Assembly: GCA_002307145.1 (NCBI GenBank)
Contig: DBTR01000083.1
Span: 1-13,485 of the forward strand
Source of the DNA: Rhodospirillum sp. UBA1311
Lineage (GTDB): Bacteria; Pseudomonadota; Alphaproteobacteria; Rhodospirillales; Rhodospirillaceae
Direction: 5' to 3'
DNA: 13,485 nucleotides
The position numbers were made by a program, and so were the translations under genes. The notes below the pieces were generated by a model, which was not told the DNA's origin, did not search any database, and saw only the letters and a program-made list of their open reading frames with translations. Below, in pieces: positions 1-6,968 of the stretch. Position 1 is the stretch's first letter. Each line of letters begins with the position of its first letter.

Positions 1-1193
1 ACGTGGTGATCGTCAACACCTGCGGATTCCTCGGCACCACCCGGGCGGAGTCTCTCGAAGCGATCGGCGAGGCGCTGGCGGAAAACGGCCGGGTGGTCGT
101 CACCGGATGCCTCGGCGCCGACCCCGCAGCGATCCGCGCGGCGTTTCCGCAAGTGCTGGCGATCGCCGGCCCGCAGCAATACGAAGCTGTGGTCGCCGCA
201 GTCCACGCCGCCGCTCCGCCCGACGCCGCCCCGCCGACCGCGCTGGTGCCGCCCGAGGGCGTGCGCCTGACGCCGCGCCACTACGCCTATCTGAAGATCG
301 CCGAGGGCTGTGGCCACGGTTGCGCGTTTTGCGCGGTGCCCGGCCTGCGCGGCCCGCTCGCCAGCCGCCCCGCGGGCGCGGTGATCGCCGAGGCCGAGGC
401 CCTCGTCGACGCGGGCGTGCAGGAACTGATCGTGGTGTCGCACGACGCCGCCGCATACGGCAGCGACCTCGGCCACGCGGAGAGTTCCTGGCGCGGCGGC
501 AGTCTCAAGGCCGGGATCGTCGACCTCTGCCGCACCCTCGGCAAGTTCGGCGCATGGGTCCGGCTGCAATCGGCCTACCCCGGCGCGCACCTCGACGATC
601 TGGTGTCGTTGATGGCCGACCGGACGATTCTTCCCTACCTCGATATTCCTTTCCAACACGCGGTACCCCATCTGGTTCATGCGATGCGAAGCCCGGGCGA
701 CCGGGAGGGGATGCTCGACCGGATCGAGGACTGGCGCGACCAGGTGCCGGATCTGACCCTGCGAGGGACGTTCGTGGTCGGCTTCCCCGGCGAGACCGAT
801 GCCGACTTCGAGGCCTTGCTGGACTGGCTGAAGGCGGCGGAACTCGACCGCGTCGGCTGTTTCAAGTACGAAAACGTCGCGGGAACGGACTCGTTCGCCC
901 TGCCGGGGCAAGTCCCCGAGACGGTGAAGGAGGCGCGCTGGCAGCGCCTGGTGCAGGAACAGCAGGCGGCAAGCGCGAAGCGGATGGCGGCCAAGATCGG
1001 CAGCGTCATCGAGGTCCTCGTCGACGAGGTCGACGAGGACGGCGCGATTGGCCGCTCCACCGGCGACGCACCCGACGGCGACGGCGCGGTGTTTCTCAAT
1101 GGCGACCACGAGGTGGCGGCGGGGGACATCGTCGCGGCGGAAGTCGAATACGCCGAGGATTACGATCTGTGGGCGGTGCGCATCGAAGATTGA
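1..1193 (+). CDS. rimO: Ribosomal protein S12 methylthiotransferase RimO (5' truncated by window edge)
   Basis: This is a radical SAM enzyme that adds a methylthio group to the conserved aspartate of ribosomal protein S12, acting in the cytoplasm. The frame is already open at base 1; the visible 396 residues begin inside the N-terminal MTTase domain. Counting from the codon at base 3, the cluster-binding cysteines seen are C7 (NTCGF) and C36 (TGCLG). The radical SAM motif is C103-x3-C107-x2-C110 in EGCGHGCAFC, followed by the RimO-like RGPLASRP stretch. A TRAM domain occupies about the last 65 residues and ends EDYDLWAVRIED, which resembles RimO more than MiaB. RimO proteins are usually about 440-450 residues, so some 45 residues lie outside the window. 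The codon at base 3 is an internal GTG, not a believable start. It stands alone here, with 195 nt before the next gene. Confidence 0.93.
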   Translation, partial: VVIVNTCGFLGTTRAESLEAIGEALAENGRVVVTGCLGADPAAIRAAFPQVLAIAGPQQYEAVVAAVHAAAPPDAAPPTALVPPEGVRLTPRHYAYLKIAEGCGHGCAFCAVPGLRGPLASRPAGAVIAEAEALVDAGVQELIVVSHDAAAYGSDLGHAESSWRGGSLKAGIVDLCRTLGKFGAWVRLQSAYPGAHLDDLVSLMADRTILPYLDIPFQHAVPHLVHAMRSPGDREGMLDRIEDWRDQVPDLTLRGTFVVGFPGETDADFEALLDWLKAAELDRVGCFKYENVAGTDSFALPGQVPETVKEARWQRLVQEQQAASAKRMAAKIGSVIEVLVDEVDEDGAIGRSTGDAPDGDGAVFLNGDHEVAAGDIVAAEVEYAEDYDLWAVRIED

Positions 1194-1195
1194 GC

Positions 1196-1216
1196 GCGAT
1201 GAGGTTAACGCATCGC
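1196..1216 (+). other. Small inverted repeat just after rimO
   Basis: GCGATG at 1196-1201 and CATCGC at 1211-1216 form a perfect 6-bp stem with a 9-nt loop, beginning two bases past the rimO stop codon. No T-run follows, so this is not a standard intrinsic terminator. It could protect the 3' end or terminate weakly. The rest of the 1194-1388 gap holds no promoter I can call with confidence. Confidence 0.3.
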
Positions 1217-1388
1217 CTGCCAAACTGTTCCGTGGTATGAATATTTCCCGTCGCAGCCCTTGCGGCGCGCTTACCCGTGACTAACTTCAAAGACAATCCG
1301 GGCAGGGGTTTACTTTGTCGAGCCACGGCCGAGTCCGGCGATCCGCCAGGGCCGCTTTCGGAACCAGACCAAATCAGGGAGATAACTA

Positions 1389-2231
1389 ATGCGAATTCAC
1401 ACCGGATCAGCGATCGCCGCAGCCGGAATGCTGATGTTGAGCGGCTGCGCTTGGGACATCGACGGCACCGCCAAGATGCCGAACCAGGGCGACGCTTTTG
1501 CCAAGGCCTTGCAGCAGCAGTACCTGGAACGCGCCAAGTACGAGCGCCATGAAGAAGACTGGATCTCGGTCGACTTCTTCACCAGCCGCGCCCAGTTGGC
1601 CGCCAAGGGCCAGCCGCCGGCCCTGCAGATGCCGTCGCAGCGCCACCTCGAAAAGGACGTTGCCGAAATCGGTTCCGGCTACCAGCGCCTGAGCACCGCT
1701 CTCGCCGCCGGCGCGGCGAAGGTCGCTCCGGAAGCCTGCGCCCGTTCGCAGGCCTGGTTCGAGCATTGGATGGAACAGTCCGAGGAAGGCCATCAGGCCG
1801 ACGACATCGCCTGGACCCGCGCCGAATTCCTGAAGGCGGTTCCGGATTGCGTCGTCGCCCCGGCGCCGAAGCCGGTCGCCCAGGCCAACCAGGCCGGCGA
1901 GCAAGTCTGGCGGATCTTCTTCCCGTTCGACAAGGCGACGCTGTCCAATGAAGCCAAGACCTTCGTCGACCGCATCGTCGCCGCCTACGGCAACCAGAAG
2001 CCGAACGCCGTGACCGTCACCGGCCATGCCGACGCTTCGGGCACCAACCAGTATAACCAGGCGCTTTCCGAACGCCGCGCCAACGCCGTGGTCAAGGCCC
2101 TCGCCGACAAGGGCGTGCCCTCGACCGTGGTGAAGGAAAAGGCGGTTGGCGAATCCAACCTGCCGAAGCCGACCGCCGACGGCGTGAAGGAACCGGAAAA
2201 CCGTCAGGTCACCGTGACCTTCCAGAAGTAA
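1389..2231 (+). CDS. OmpA-family outer-membrane lipoprotein
   Basis: This is a 280-residue peptidoglycan-binding lipoprotein that probably tethers the outer membrane to the cell wall. The N-terminus is a short lipoprotein signal ending in the lipobox LSGC, with the lipidated cysteine at C20. The next residue is Ala rather than Asp, consistent with sorting to the outer membrane. Residues about 30-155 are an alpha-helical region rich in Gln, Glu and Trp with no domain I recognise. Residues about 173-280 are an OmpA-like domain: FFPFDKATLS, then TGHADASG with D215, and LSERRANAV with R230. The 15-residue spacing of D215 and R230 matches the diaminopimelate-binding Asp/Arg pair of the family. The start is well supported by AGGGAG at 1376-1381. 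The gene is monocistronic and ends at a strong terminator. Lipoproteins of this form are common in Rhodospirillales; no specific gene name is assigned. Confidence 0.88.
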   Translation: MRIHTGSAIAAAGMLMLSGCAWDIDGTAKMPNQGDAFAKALQQQYLERAKYERHEEDWISVDFFTSRAQLAAKGQPPALQMPSQRHLEKDVAEIGSGYQRLSTALAAGAAKVAPEACARSQAWFEHWMEQSEEGHQADDIAWTRAEFLKAVPDCVVAPAPKPVAQANQAGEQVWRIFFPFDKATLSNEAKTFVDRIVAAYGNQKPNAVTVTGHADASGTNQYNQALSERRANAVVKALADKGVPSTVVKEKAVGESNLPKPTADGVKEPENRQVTVTFQK

Positions 2232-2252
2232 GCGACTCGCTTCTTCCAGAAG

Positions 2253-2285
2253 AAAAAAGGCCCGGAGCAATCCGGGCCTTTTTTT
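2253..2285. terminator. Bidirectional intrinsic terminator between convergent genes
   Basis: The core stem AAGGCCCGGA (2257-2266) pairs perfectly with TCCGGGCCTT (2271-2280) around a GCAA tetraloop (2267-2270). An A-run precedes the stem and a T-run (to 2285) follows it, so it can end transcription from either side: the OmpA lipoprotein from the left and nudC from the right. The T-run overlaps the nudC stop codon (2284-2286). Confidence 0.92.
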
Positions 2286-3234
2286 ATCCTCGGTGGTCGG
2301 CGCGCCAGCTCTCGACGAGGAAGCGTGCGATCGAATCCTTGCGCGGCAGGCGCAGCGGTTCGCCTTCCGCTTCCCAGTCGGCGGCGGCGTCGAGATCCTC
2401 GGGCGTCAGCCAGCGGGCGTCGGTGACTTCGATGCCGTCGGGCGTCGGCAGGGCAAACACGCCTTGAGCGCGGAAGCCCAGCATGATCGACGACGGAAAC
2501 GGCCACGGCTGCGAGGCGCGATAGGTGACGTCGCCGACGCTGACGCCGACCTCTTCCCGGACCTCGCGGCGCACCGCCTGTTCCAGGGTTTCGCCGATCT
2601 CGACGAAGCCCGCGAGGGTCGAATACACCCCCTCGGGGAAGCGCGCGTTGTGGCCGAGCAGGCAGACCGGGCGATTGCGCACCGGGTCGAAGCTCTCCAC
2701 CAGCATGATCACCGCCGGGTCGAGGCGGGGATAGTGCATCCGCGCGCAATCCGGATTGAGGCAGGCGCGGGAATACCCGGCCTCGCGGCTCTCGGTCGGC
2801 GACCCGCACGCACCGCAGAAGCGATGCGTCCGATGCCAGTGGCATAGCCCGCGCGCGGTGGCGAGCAGGGCGGCGTCGCCGGGCGGCAGCAGGGCGGAAA
2901 GGCCGCGAATCTCGGCATACGCGCCAAGGCCGAAGGCAGCCTCGATCTCGACGCGGTCGGAGAGGTCGACCGCGAACACCGGCCCGCCGTCGGCGACCCC
3001 CAGGAAGATCGCGGCGGGGTCCGCGCCGAGAAGCGCGGCGGCGGTCGCGCCGTTGACGTAGGCGGCGGTGGGCGAAGCTCCGGGAAAGCCCGCGATCAGG
3101 TTACGGTCCTGCCACACCGGCAGCACCCGGCCGCGACCGGCGGCGATTTCGGCGGCGAGCCACGTCGCGTCGAGGCGACGCTCCCCCGCCCGGTCATGAA
3201 CCCCGCCGGTATACCCGATCGCAAACCCGACCAT
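2284..3234 (-). CDS. nudC: NADH pyrophosphatase NudC (Nudix hydrolase)
   Basis: The enzyme hydrolyses NAD(H) to NMN(H) and AMP; family members also remove NAD caps from RNA. It is cytoplasmic. Counting from the ATG at 3234 (316 residues), the zinc ribbon is C140-x2-C143 (FCGACG) and C158-x4-C163 (ACLNPDC). The Nudix box spans 209-231 and fits Gx5Ex7REUxEExGU exactly. The NudC signature SQPWPFP is at 241-247. An N-terminal NUDIX-like domain precedes the zinc ribbon. Length matches the longer alphaproteobacterial forms rather than E. coli NudC (257). I chose the ATG at 3234 because AGGGAG lies 8 nt upstream; the frame also opens at a TTG at 3264, which has no good ribosome site. It lies 83 nt downstream of cowN on the same strand, so it could receive read-through, but a candidate promoter sits in the gap. 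Confidence 0.93.
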   Translation of the reverse strand: MVGFAIGYTGGVHDRAGERRLDATWLAAEIAAGRGRVLPVWQDRNLIAGFPGASPTAAYVNGATAAALLGADPAAIFLGVADGGPVFAVDLSDRVEIEAAFGLGAYAEIRGLSALLPPGDAALLATARGLCHWHRTHRFCGACGSPTESREAGYSRACLNPDCARMHYPRLDPAVIMLVESFDPVRNRPVCLLGHNARFPEGVYSTLAGFVEIGETLEQAVRREVREEVGVSVGDVTYRASQPWPFPSSIMLGFRAQGVFALPTPDGIEVTDARWLTPEDLDAAADWEAEGEPLRLPRKDSIARFLVESWRADHRG

Positions 3235-3264
3235 GAACCCAACTCCCTGATGGTGAGGGATCAA

Positions 3265-3293
3265 GATTTAGACCCATGTGGCAAAGCCGACAA
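3265..3293 (-). promoter_or_regulatory. Candidate sigma-70-type promoter for nudC
   Basis: On the minus strand, TTGTCG (3293-3288) is followed after exactly 17 nt by TAAATC (3270-3265). Matches to the consensus hexamers are modest (4/6 and 3/6), but spacing and distance to the nudC ATG are reasonable. If it is inactive, nudC may depend on transcription from cowN. Confidence 0.3.
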
Positions 3294-3317
3294 GCCCGCC
3301 ACGAATCCGTCATCGCC

Positions 3318-3617
3318 TCAACAGCAGGTGAGCTCGATCTGCTCCAGCAGCGCCCGGCCCTCGGCCTCGCCGTCCGCCTCGAAAATCTCGGCGAGATACA
3401 TCACATGGGAACAGACGAGATAGAGCGCGTCCGCGCCGCCACCATCCGCGCCGGAGGCGAGCCCCTCGGCCTTGTCGGCGAAGCGCTGCCAGAACGGATT
3501 GGCGAGATAGCCGCCCACCGCGAGCCGCCGCCGCGCCAGGGGCAACAGCCGCGCGGCCATGCCGTCGCAGTCGATGTTGCAGAAACTCACGTAGCGGTCG
3601 GGCTGGGTCGCATCCAT
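3318..3617 (-). CDS. cowN: N2-fixation sustaining protein CowN (protects nitrogenase from CO)
   Basis: CowN is a small cytoplasmic protein that lets diazotrophs grow on N2 when carbon monoxide, a nitrogenase inhibitor, is present. The 99-residue product shows the family hallmarks as I recall them: PDRYVSF (residues 6-12) followed by NIDCDG, a central NPFWQRF, then DALYLVCSHV, the acidic helix AEIFEADGE, and a C-terminal CC pair. The start at 3617 is supported by GAGGA at 3630-3626, 8 nt upstream. It is also the only start compatible with a transcript beginning near 3652 from the sigma-54 promoter; an in-frame ATG at 3656 would lie at or before that start site. There are no nif genes in the window, so this looks like a stand-alone accessory nitrogen-fixation gene. 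It is divergent from the Anbu operon and upstream of nudC. Assignment is from remembered sequence pattern, not a search. Confidence 0.88.
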   Translation of the reverse strand: MDATQPDRYVSFCNIDCDGMAARLLPLARRRLAVGGYLANPFWQRFADKAEGLASGADGGGADALYLVCSHVMYLAEIFEADGEAEGRALLEQIELTCC

Positions 3618-3660
3618 GGAAACCGTCCTCTTCGGCAGGTGAACAAAAACGACCATTCCC

Positions 3661-3678
3661 TAAGCAAAATCTGGACCA
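3661..3678 (-). promoter_or_regulatory. Sigma-54 (-24/-12) promoter of cowN
   Basis: The minus strand reads TGGTCCAGATTTTGCTT from 3678 to 3662. The invariant GG (-24) and GC (-12) dinucleotides are at the exact RpoN spacing, in the form TGG-N8-TTTGC compared with the consensus TGGCAC-N5-TTGC. Transcription would start near 3652, giving a leader of about 35 nt with the ribosome site at 3630-3626. Promoters of this type need an enhancer-binding activator such as NifA or NtrC. No NifA site (TGT-N10-ACA) lies between the promoter and base 3900. Confidence 0.8.
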
Positions 3679-3790
3679 CGGATGAAAAATACGCCATTTC
3701 TTTAAGGGTATCGCTGGGTTTTCCCCAAGCTCTCCGCCGACTTCGACTGGCCCCGAAATTGCACCGGTTCGAGTACCCATTGAGTGGAGG

Positions 3791-5233
3791 ATGCCCTTGA
3801 GCCAACCCGCCTTTTTCGATGAAATGCACAGCGGCGGCGGGGTTCGCCAGGCGTACGACCGCTATGCCGCCTGGCTGCACTCGGTGCCGCAGGAAATTCT
3901 GCAACAACGCCACGATCAGGCGAACTCGCTGTTTCGCACCGTCGGCATCACCTTCAACGTCTACGGCGAGGAAGGCGGCGTCGAACGCCTGATCCCCTTC
4001 GACATCGTGCCCCGGATCATCTCGGCGGAGGAATGGGCGATCGTCGAGGCGGGCGTGATCCAGCGTGTCGACGCGCTCAACGCCTTTCTCAACGACGTCT
4101 ACAACGACCAGGAAATCCTGCGTTCCGGGCTGTTGCCGCCGGAACTGGTCCTGACCAACGACGCCTTCCGCCCGGAAATGCTGGGCATGCGGGTGCCGCG
4201 CGGCGTTTATGCCCACATCGCCGGGATCGACATCGTGCGCGTCGACGCCGAAACCTTCTACGTGCTCGAAGACAACGCGCGGACGCCGTCCGGCGTCTCC
4301 TACATGCTCGAAAACCGCCAGGCGATGATGCGCCTGTTCCCCGACCTGTTCGGCGCTTATGCGATTGCGCCGGTGAGCCATTATCCCGAGATGCTGCTCG
4401 ACACCCTGCGCTCGGTCGCGCCGAAGGGAATCGAGGACCCGACGGTGGTGCTGCTCACCCCCGGCCAGTTCAATTCCGCCTATTTCGAGCATGCCTTCCT
4501 CGCCCAGGAAATGGGCATCGAACTGGTCGAGGGGCAGGACATGTTCGTCGACGACGGCGACGTGTTCATGCGCACCACGCGCGGCCCGAAGCGGGTGCAC
4601 GTGATCTACCGCCGGGTCGACGACGAATTCATCGACCCCCTCACCTTCCGCGCCGATTCCGCGCTCGGCGTGCCGGGCCTGCTCGCCGCCTATCGCATGG
4701 GCCGGGTCACGCTCTGCAACGCGGTAGGCTCGGGGATCGCCGACGACAAGGCGATCTACGCCTACATGCCGGAGCTGATCCGCTTCTATCTCGGCAAGGA
4801 GCCGATCCTCAAGAACGTGCCGACCTACACCCTCAGGAAGCCCGACGACCTCGCCTACGCCCTCGATCACCTGCCCGAACTGGTGGTCAAGGAAGTGCAT
4901 GGCTCGGGCGGCTACGGCATGCTCGTCGGCCCGGCGGCCTCGAAGGCCGAGATCGCCGCCTTCCGTGCCAAGATCATCGCCGACCCGGAGGGCTTCATCG
5001 CCCAGCCGACGCTCGCGCTCTCCACCTGCCCGACCTTCGTCGACCAGGGGATCGCGCCGCGCCACGTCGACCTGCGGCCGTTCGTGCTCTCGGGGCAGAA
5101 GACCTCGGTGGTGCCGGGCGGTCTCACCCGCGTCGCGATGCGCAAGGGCTCGCTGGTCGTCAACTCCTCGCAAGGCGGGGGCACCAAGGACACTTGGGTA
5201 CTGGAGAAGCCGAATGCTCGGGCGCGCCGCTGA
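3791..5233 (+). CDS. Circularly permuted ATP-grasp protein (COG2308 type), Anbu-cluster ligase
   Basis: This 480-residue enzyme has a circularly permuted ATP-grasp fold and is predicted to activate a carboxylate with ATP and join it to an amine, probably making a peptide. Its substrate is unknown. Visible family motifs, in order: VLEDNARTPSGVSYMLENR, VLLTPGQFNSAYFEHAFLA, YRRVDDEFIDPLTFR, NAVGSGIADDK, then the ATP-binding segment VVKEVHGSGGYGM (Lys367 and the glycine loop 370-377, counted from the ATG), and RHVDLRPFVL near the C-terminus. The ribosome site GGAGG (3786-3790) touches the ATG at 3791 directly. An in-frame TTG at 3797 has the ideal 6-nt spacing and may be the true start. It is the first gene of a four-gene operon and overlaps the alpha-E gene by 20 nt, so translation is probably coupled. 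Confidence 0.88.
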   Translation: MPLSQPAFFDEMHSGGGVRQAYDRYAAWLHSVPQEILQQRHDQANSLFRTVGITFNVYGEEGGVERLIPFDIVPRIISAEEWAIVEAGVIQRVDALNAFLNDVYNDQEILRSGLLPPELVLTNDAFRPEMLGMRVPRGVYAHIAGIDIVRVDAETFYVLEDNARTPSGVSYMLENRQAMMRLFPDLFGAYAIAPVSHYPEMLLDTLRSVAPKGIEDPTVVLLTPGQFNSAYFEHAFLAQEMGIELVEGQDMFVDDGDVFMRTTRGPKRVHVIYRRVDDEFIDPLTFRADSALGVPGLLAAYRMGRVTLCNAVGSGIADDKAIYAYMPELIRFYLGKEPILKNVPTYTLRKPDDLAYALDHLPELVVKEVHGSGGYGMLVGPAASKAEIAAFRAKIIADPEGFIAQPTLALSTCPTFVDQGIAPRHVDLRPFVLSGQKTSVVPGGLTRVAMRKGSLVVNSSQGGGTKDTWVLEKPNARARR

Positions 5234-6155
5234 CAACATTTTCTGGATGGCGCGCTACGTCGAGCGCGTCGAGAACATCGTCCGCCTGCTGCGCGCGACG
5301 GCGTTGAACGCCTTGCTCACCTCGTCCACCGACGGAGCGGACGACGACACGGTGTGGGCGCGGCCATTGCTCCTCACCGGGCGGATGGACGACTTCCTCG
5401 CCCGTTACGAGCAGCTCACCTCGGGCCGGGTGATGGCCTACATGCTCTTGGACCGCGACAATCCGGCGAGCGTCAAGTCGGTGCTCGCCAACGCGCGGGA
5501 AAGCGCGCGGGCGACCCGCCACCTGCTCACCAACGAAATCTGGGAATGCCTCAACAAGACCTGGCTCGCGATCAAGGACCTGCATTACGTCTCGCTGCAG
5601 CGCAGCACCGTCGAGGATCAACTCGACTGGCTGTCGGAGCGCTGCTTCCTGTTCCGGGGGGCGCTGTTCGGTTCGATGCGGCGCGACGAGGGCCTGCAAT
5701 TCGCCAATCTCGGGCTCTACCTGGAACGCGGCGACCACACCGCGCGTTTCCTCGCCAGCCAACCCGACCGCGCCGCCGCCTCCGACGACCCGGCGACCAA
5801 GGTGCGGGAGTACTACGAAGGCACCGCGCTGCTGAAGGCGCTCGGCTCGTATCGCGCCTACCGCGAGACGTTTTCGAGCAACCTCGACTTCACCCGGATC
5901 GCCGAATTGATGATCCTGCACGCGACGGTGCCGCGCTCGTTGCGCGGCGCGGTGGACGAAATCGTCGTCTCGCTGCGCTCGCTCAACCCGGCGGCGGATT
6001 CGCTCAAAGCCGCCTACGAGTTGCAGTATCGCTTGCAAACCATCCAGATCGGCCATGTCCGCCGCGTCGGACTGCGCGCCTTCCTCTTCGATTTTTCGAA
6101 GGAACTGGATGAGATCTCGGCGCAGATCCAGCGCGACTTCATGATGGTGCAGTGA
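5214..6155 (+). CDS. Alpha-E domain protein (DUF403, COG2307)
   Basis: This 313-residue, all-helical alpha-E protein nearly always accompanies the COG2308 ATP-grasp protein and is sometimes fused to it. Biochemical role is unknown; it is presumed to assist or complete the ligase reaction in the cytoplasm. The start MLGRAADNIFWMARYVERVE is the characteristic family opening. Further helices carry RSTVEDQLDWLSERCFLFRG and FANLGLYLERGDHTARFL, also typical. No signal peptide or membrane segment is visible. I chose the ATG at 5214, which lies inside the end of the ATP-grasp gene (20-nt overlap) and gives the usual family length. The open frame extends further upstream, but that part only shadows the ATP-grasp gene. 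The next gene starts 8 nt after the stop. Confidence 0.88.
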   Translation: MLGRAADNIFWMARYVERVENIVRLLRATALNALLTSSTDGADDDTVWARPLLLTGRMDDFLARYEQLTSGRVMAYMLLDRDNPASVKSVLANARESARATRHLLTNEIWECLNKTWLAIKDLHYVSLQRSTVEDQLDWLSERCFLFRGALFGSMRRDEGLQFANLGLYLERGDHTARFLASQPDRAAASDDPATKVREYYEGTALLKALGSYRAYRETFSSNLDFTRIAELMILHATVPRSLRGAVDEIVVSLRSLNPAADSLKAAYELQYRLQTIQIGHVRRVGLRAFLFDFSKELDEISAQIQRDFMMVQ

Positions 6156-6163
6156 GCAGAGCC

Positions 6164-6964
6164 ATGCGACTTCAGATTTCTCACGAGACCGTCTACTCCC
6201 TCACCCACGCCGCCACCCGCAGCGTCCAATACCTGCGTCTGACGCCGCGCATCGACCGCTGCCAGCGCACCGAGACCTGGGCGATCACCGGGCCCGATCG
6301 CCTGCGCGTGTGGACCGACGGCTACGGCAACACCGTCCACGTCGCCACCGAGGTCGAATCCCACGACACCATGACGATCACCGTCCAAGGCGTGGTCTCG
6401 ACCCGCGACACCGCGGGCGTCCTGCCGCTCGACGACGGCCTGCCCCCCGGCATGTTCCTGCGCGAGACCGAACTCACCGCCGGTTCGGATGCGATCACCG
6501 CCTTCGCCATGCCGTTCGCCAAGCTGCGCGCCAGTCTCGGCGACATCGGCTGCCTTCATGCCCTGATGGCGGCGCAAGCCGACGCCGTCGCGTTCCAAGG
6601 CGGCTACACCAACGTCACCACTCCCGCCGCCCAAGCGTTCGCCAAGGGAGTGGGCGTCTGCCAGGACCATACCCACATCTTCATCACCGCGTGCCGCGTC
6701 CTTGGCTTGCCCTGCCGCTACGTTTCGGGCTATCTGGCAGCAGGACAAGGCGACGTCGCCACCCATGCCTGGGCGGAAGCCTTCATCGCCGACCTCGGCT
6801 GGGTCAGCTTCGACGTCGCCAATCGCCAGTCGGCGACCGAAGCCTACGTCCGCCTCGCGGTGGGCCCGGATTACGCGGCGGTCGCGCCGGTGATCGGGGT
6901 GCGCACCGGGGGCGGCGGCGAAGCGGTCTCGGTGGCGGTGCAGGTGCGTCAGGTGGAGAGCTGA
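6164..6964 (+). CDS. Transglutaminase-like cysteine protease of the Anbu cluster
   Basis: The 266-residue protein has an N-terminal beta-rich transglutaminase-associated domain (MRLQISHETVYSL opening) and a C-terminal transglutaminase core. The catalytic triad is visible: C166 in GVCQDHTHIF, H201 in THAWAEAF and D217 in SFDVAN. Bacterial members of this family usually act as peptidases or amidases rather than crosslinkers. No signal peptide is present, so it should be cytoplasmic, as are its operon partners. The ATG at 6164 fits the family N-terminus; a GTG at 6152 overlapping the previous stop is possible and would add four residues. The next gene, Anbu, follows 4 nt after the stop. In this context it probably cleaves or transfers a peptide made by the ATP-grasp protein; that is inference. 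Confidence 0.88.
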   Translation: MRLQISHETVYSLTHAATRSVQYLRLTPRIDRCQRTETWAITGPDRLRVWTDGYGNTVHVATEVESHDTMTITVQGVVSTRDTAGVLPLDDGLPPGMFLRETELTAGSDAITAFAMPFAKLRASLGDIGCLHALMAAQADAVAFQGGYTNVTTPAAQAFAKGVGVCQDHTHIFITACRVLGLPCRYVSGYLAAGQGDVATHAWAEAFIADLGWVSFDVANRQSATEAYVRLAVGPDYAAVAPVIGVRTGGGGEAVSVAVQVRQVES

Positions 6965-6968
6965 AAGT

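Noticed and set aside
1194..1388. Possible sigma-70 promoter for the OmpA lipoprotein (for example TTGCGG at 1260-1265)
   Set aside because: No hexamer pair reaches a reasonable match at acceptable spacing, so no promoter is annotated.
3618..3656. A longer cowN beginning at the ATG at 3656
   Set aside because: It would lie at or upstream of the predicted sigma-54 transcription start, lacks a ribosome site and adds residues not typical of CowN.
4899..5213. Upstream extension of the alpha-E open frame
   Set aside because: The extension is Arg/Ser/Pro-rich, overlaps the catalytic part of the ATP-grasp gene and is absent from the normal family N-terminus, which begins at 5214.
3587..5239. A 550-residue minus-strand open frame opposite the ATP-grasp gene and running into cowN
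   Set aside because: Composition is that of an antisense shadow, and it conflicts with both the ATP-grasp motifs and the CowN frame.
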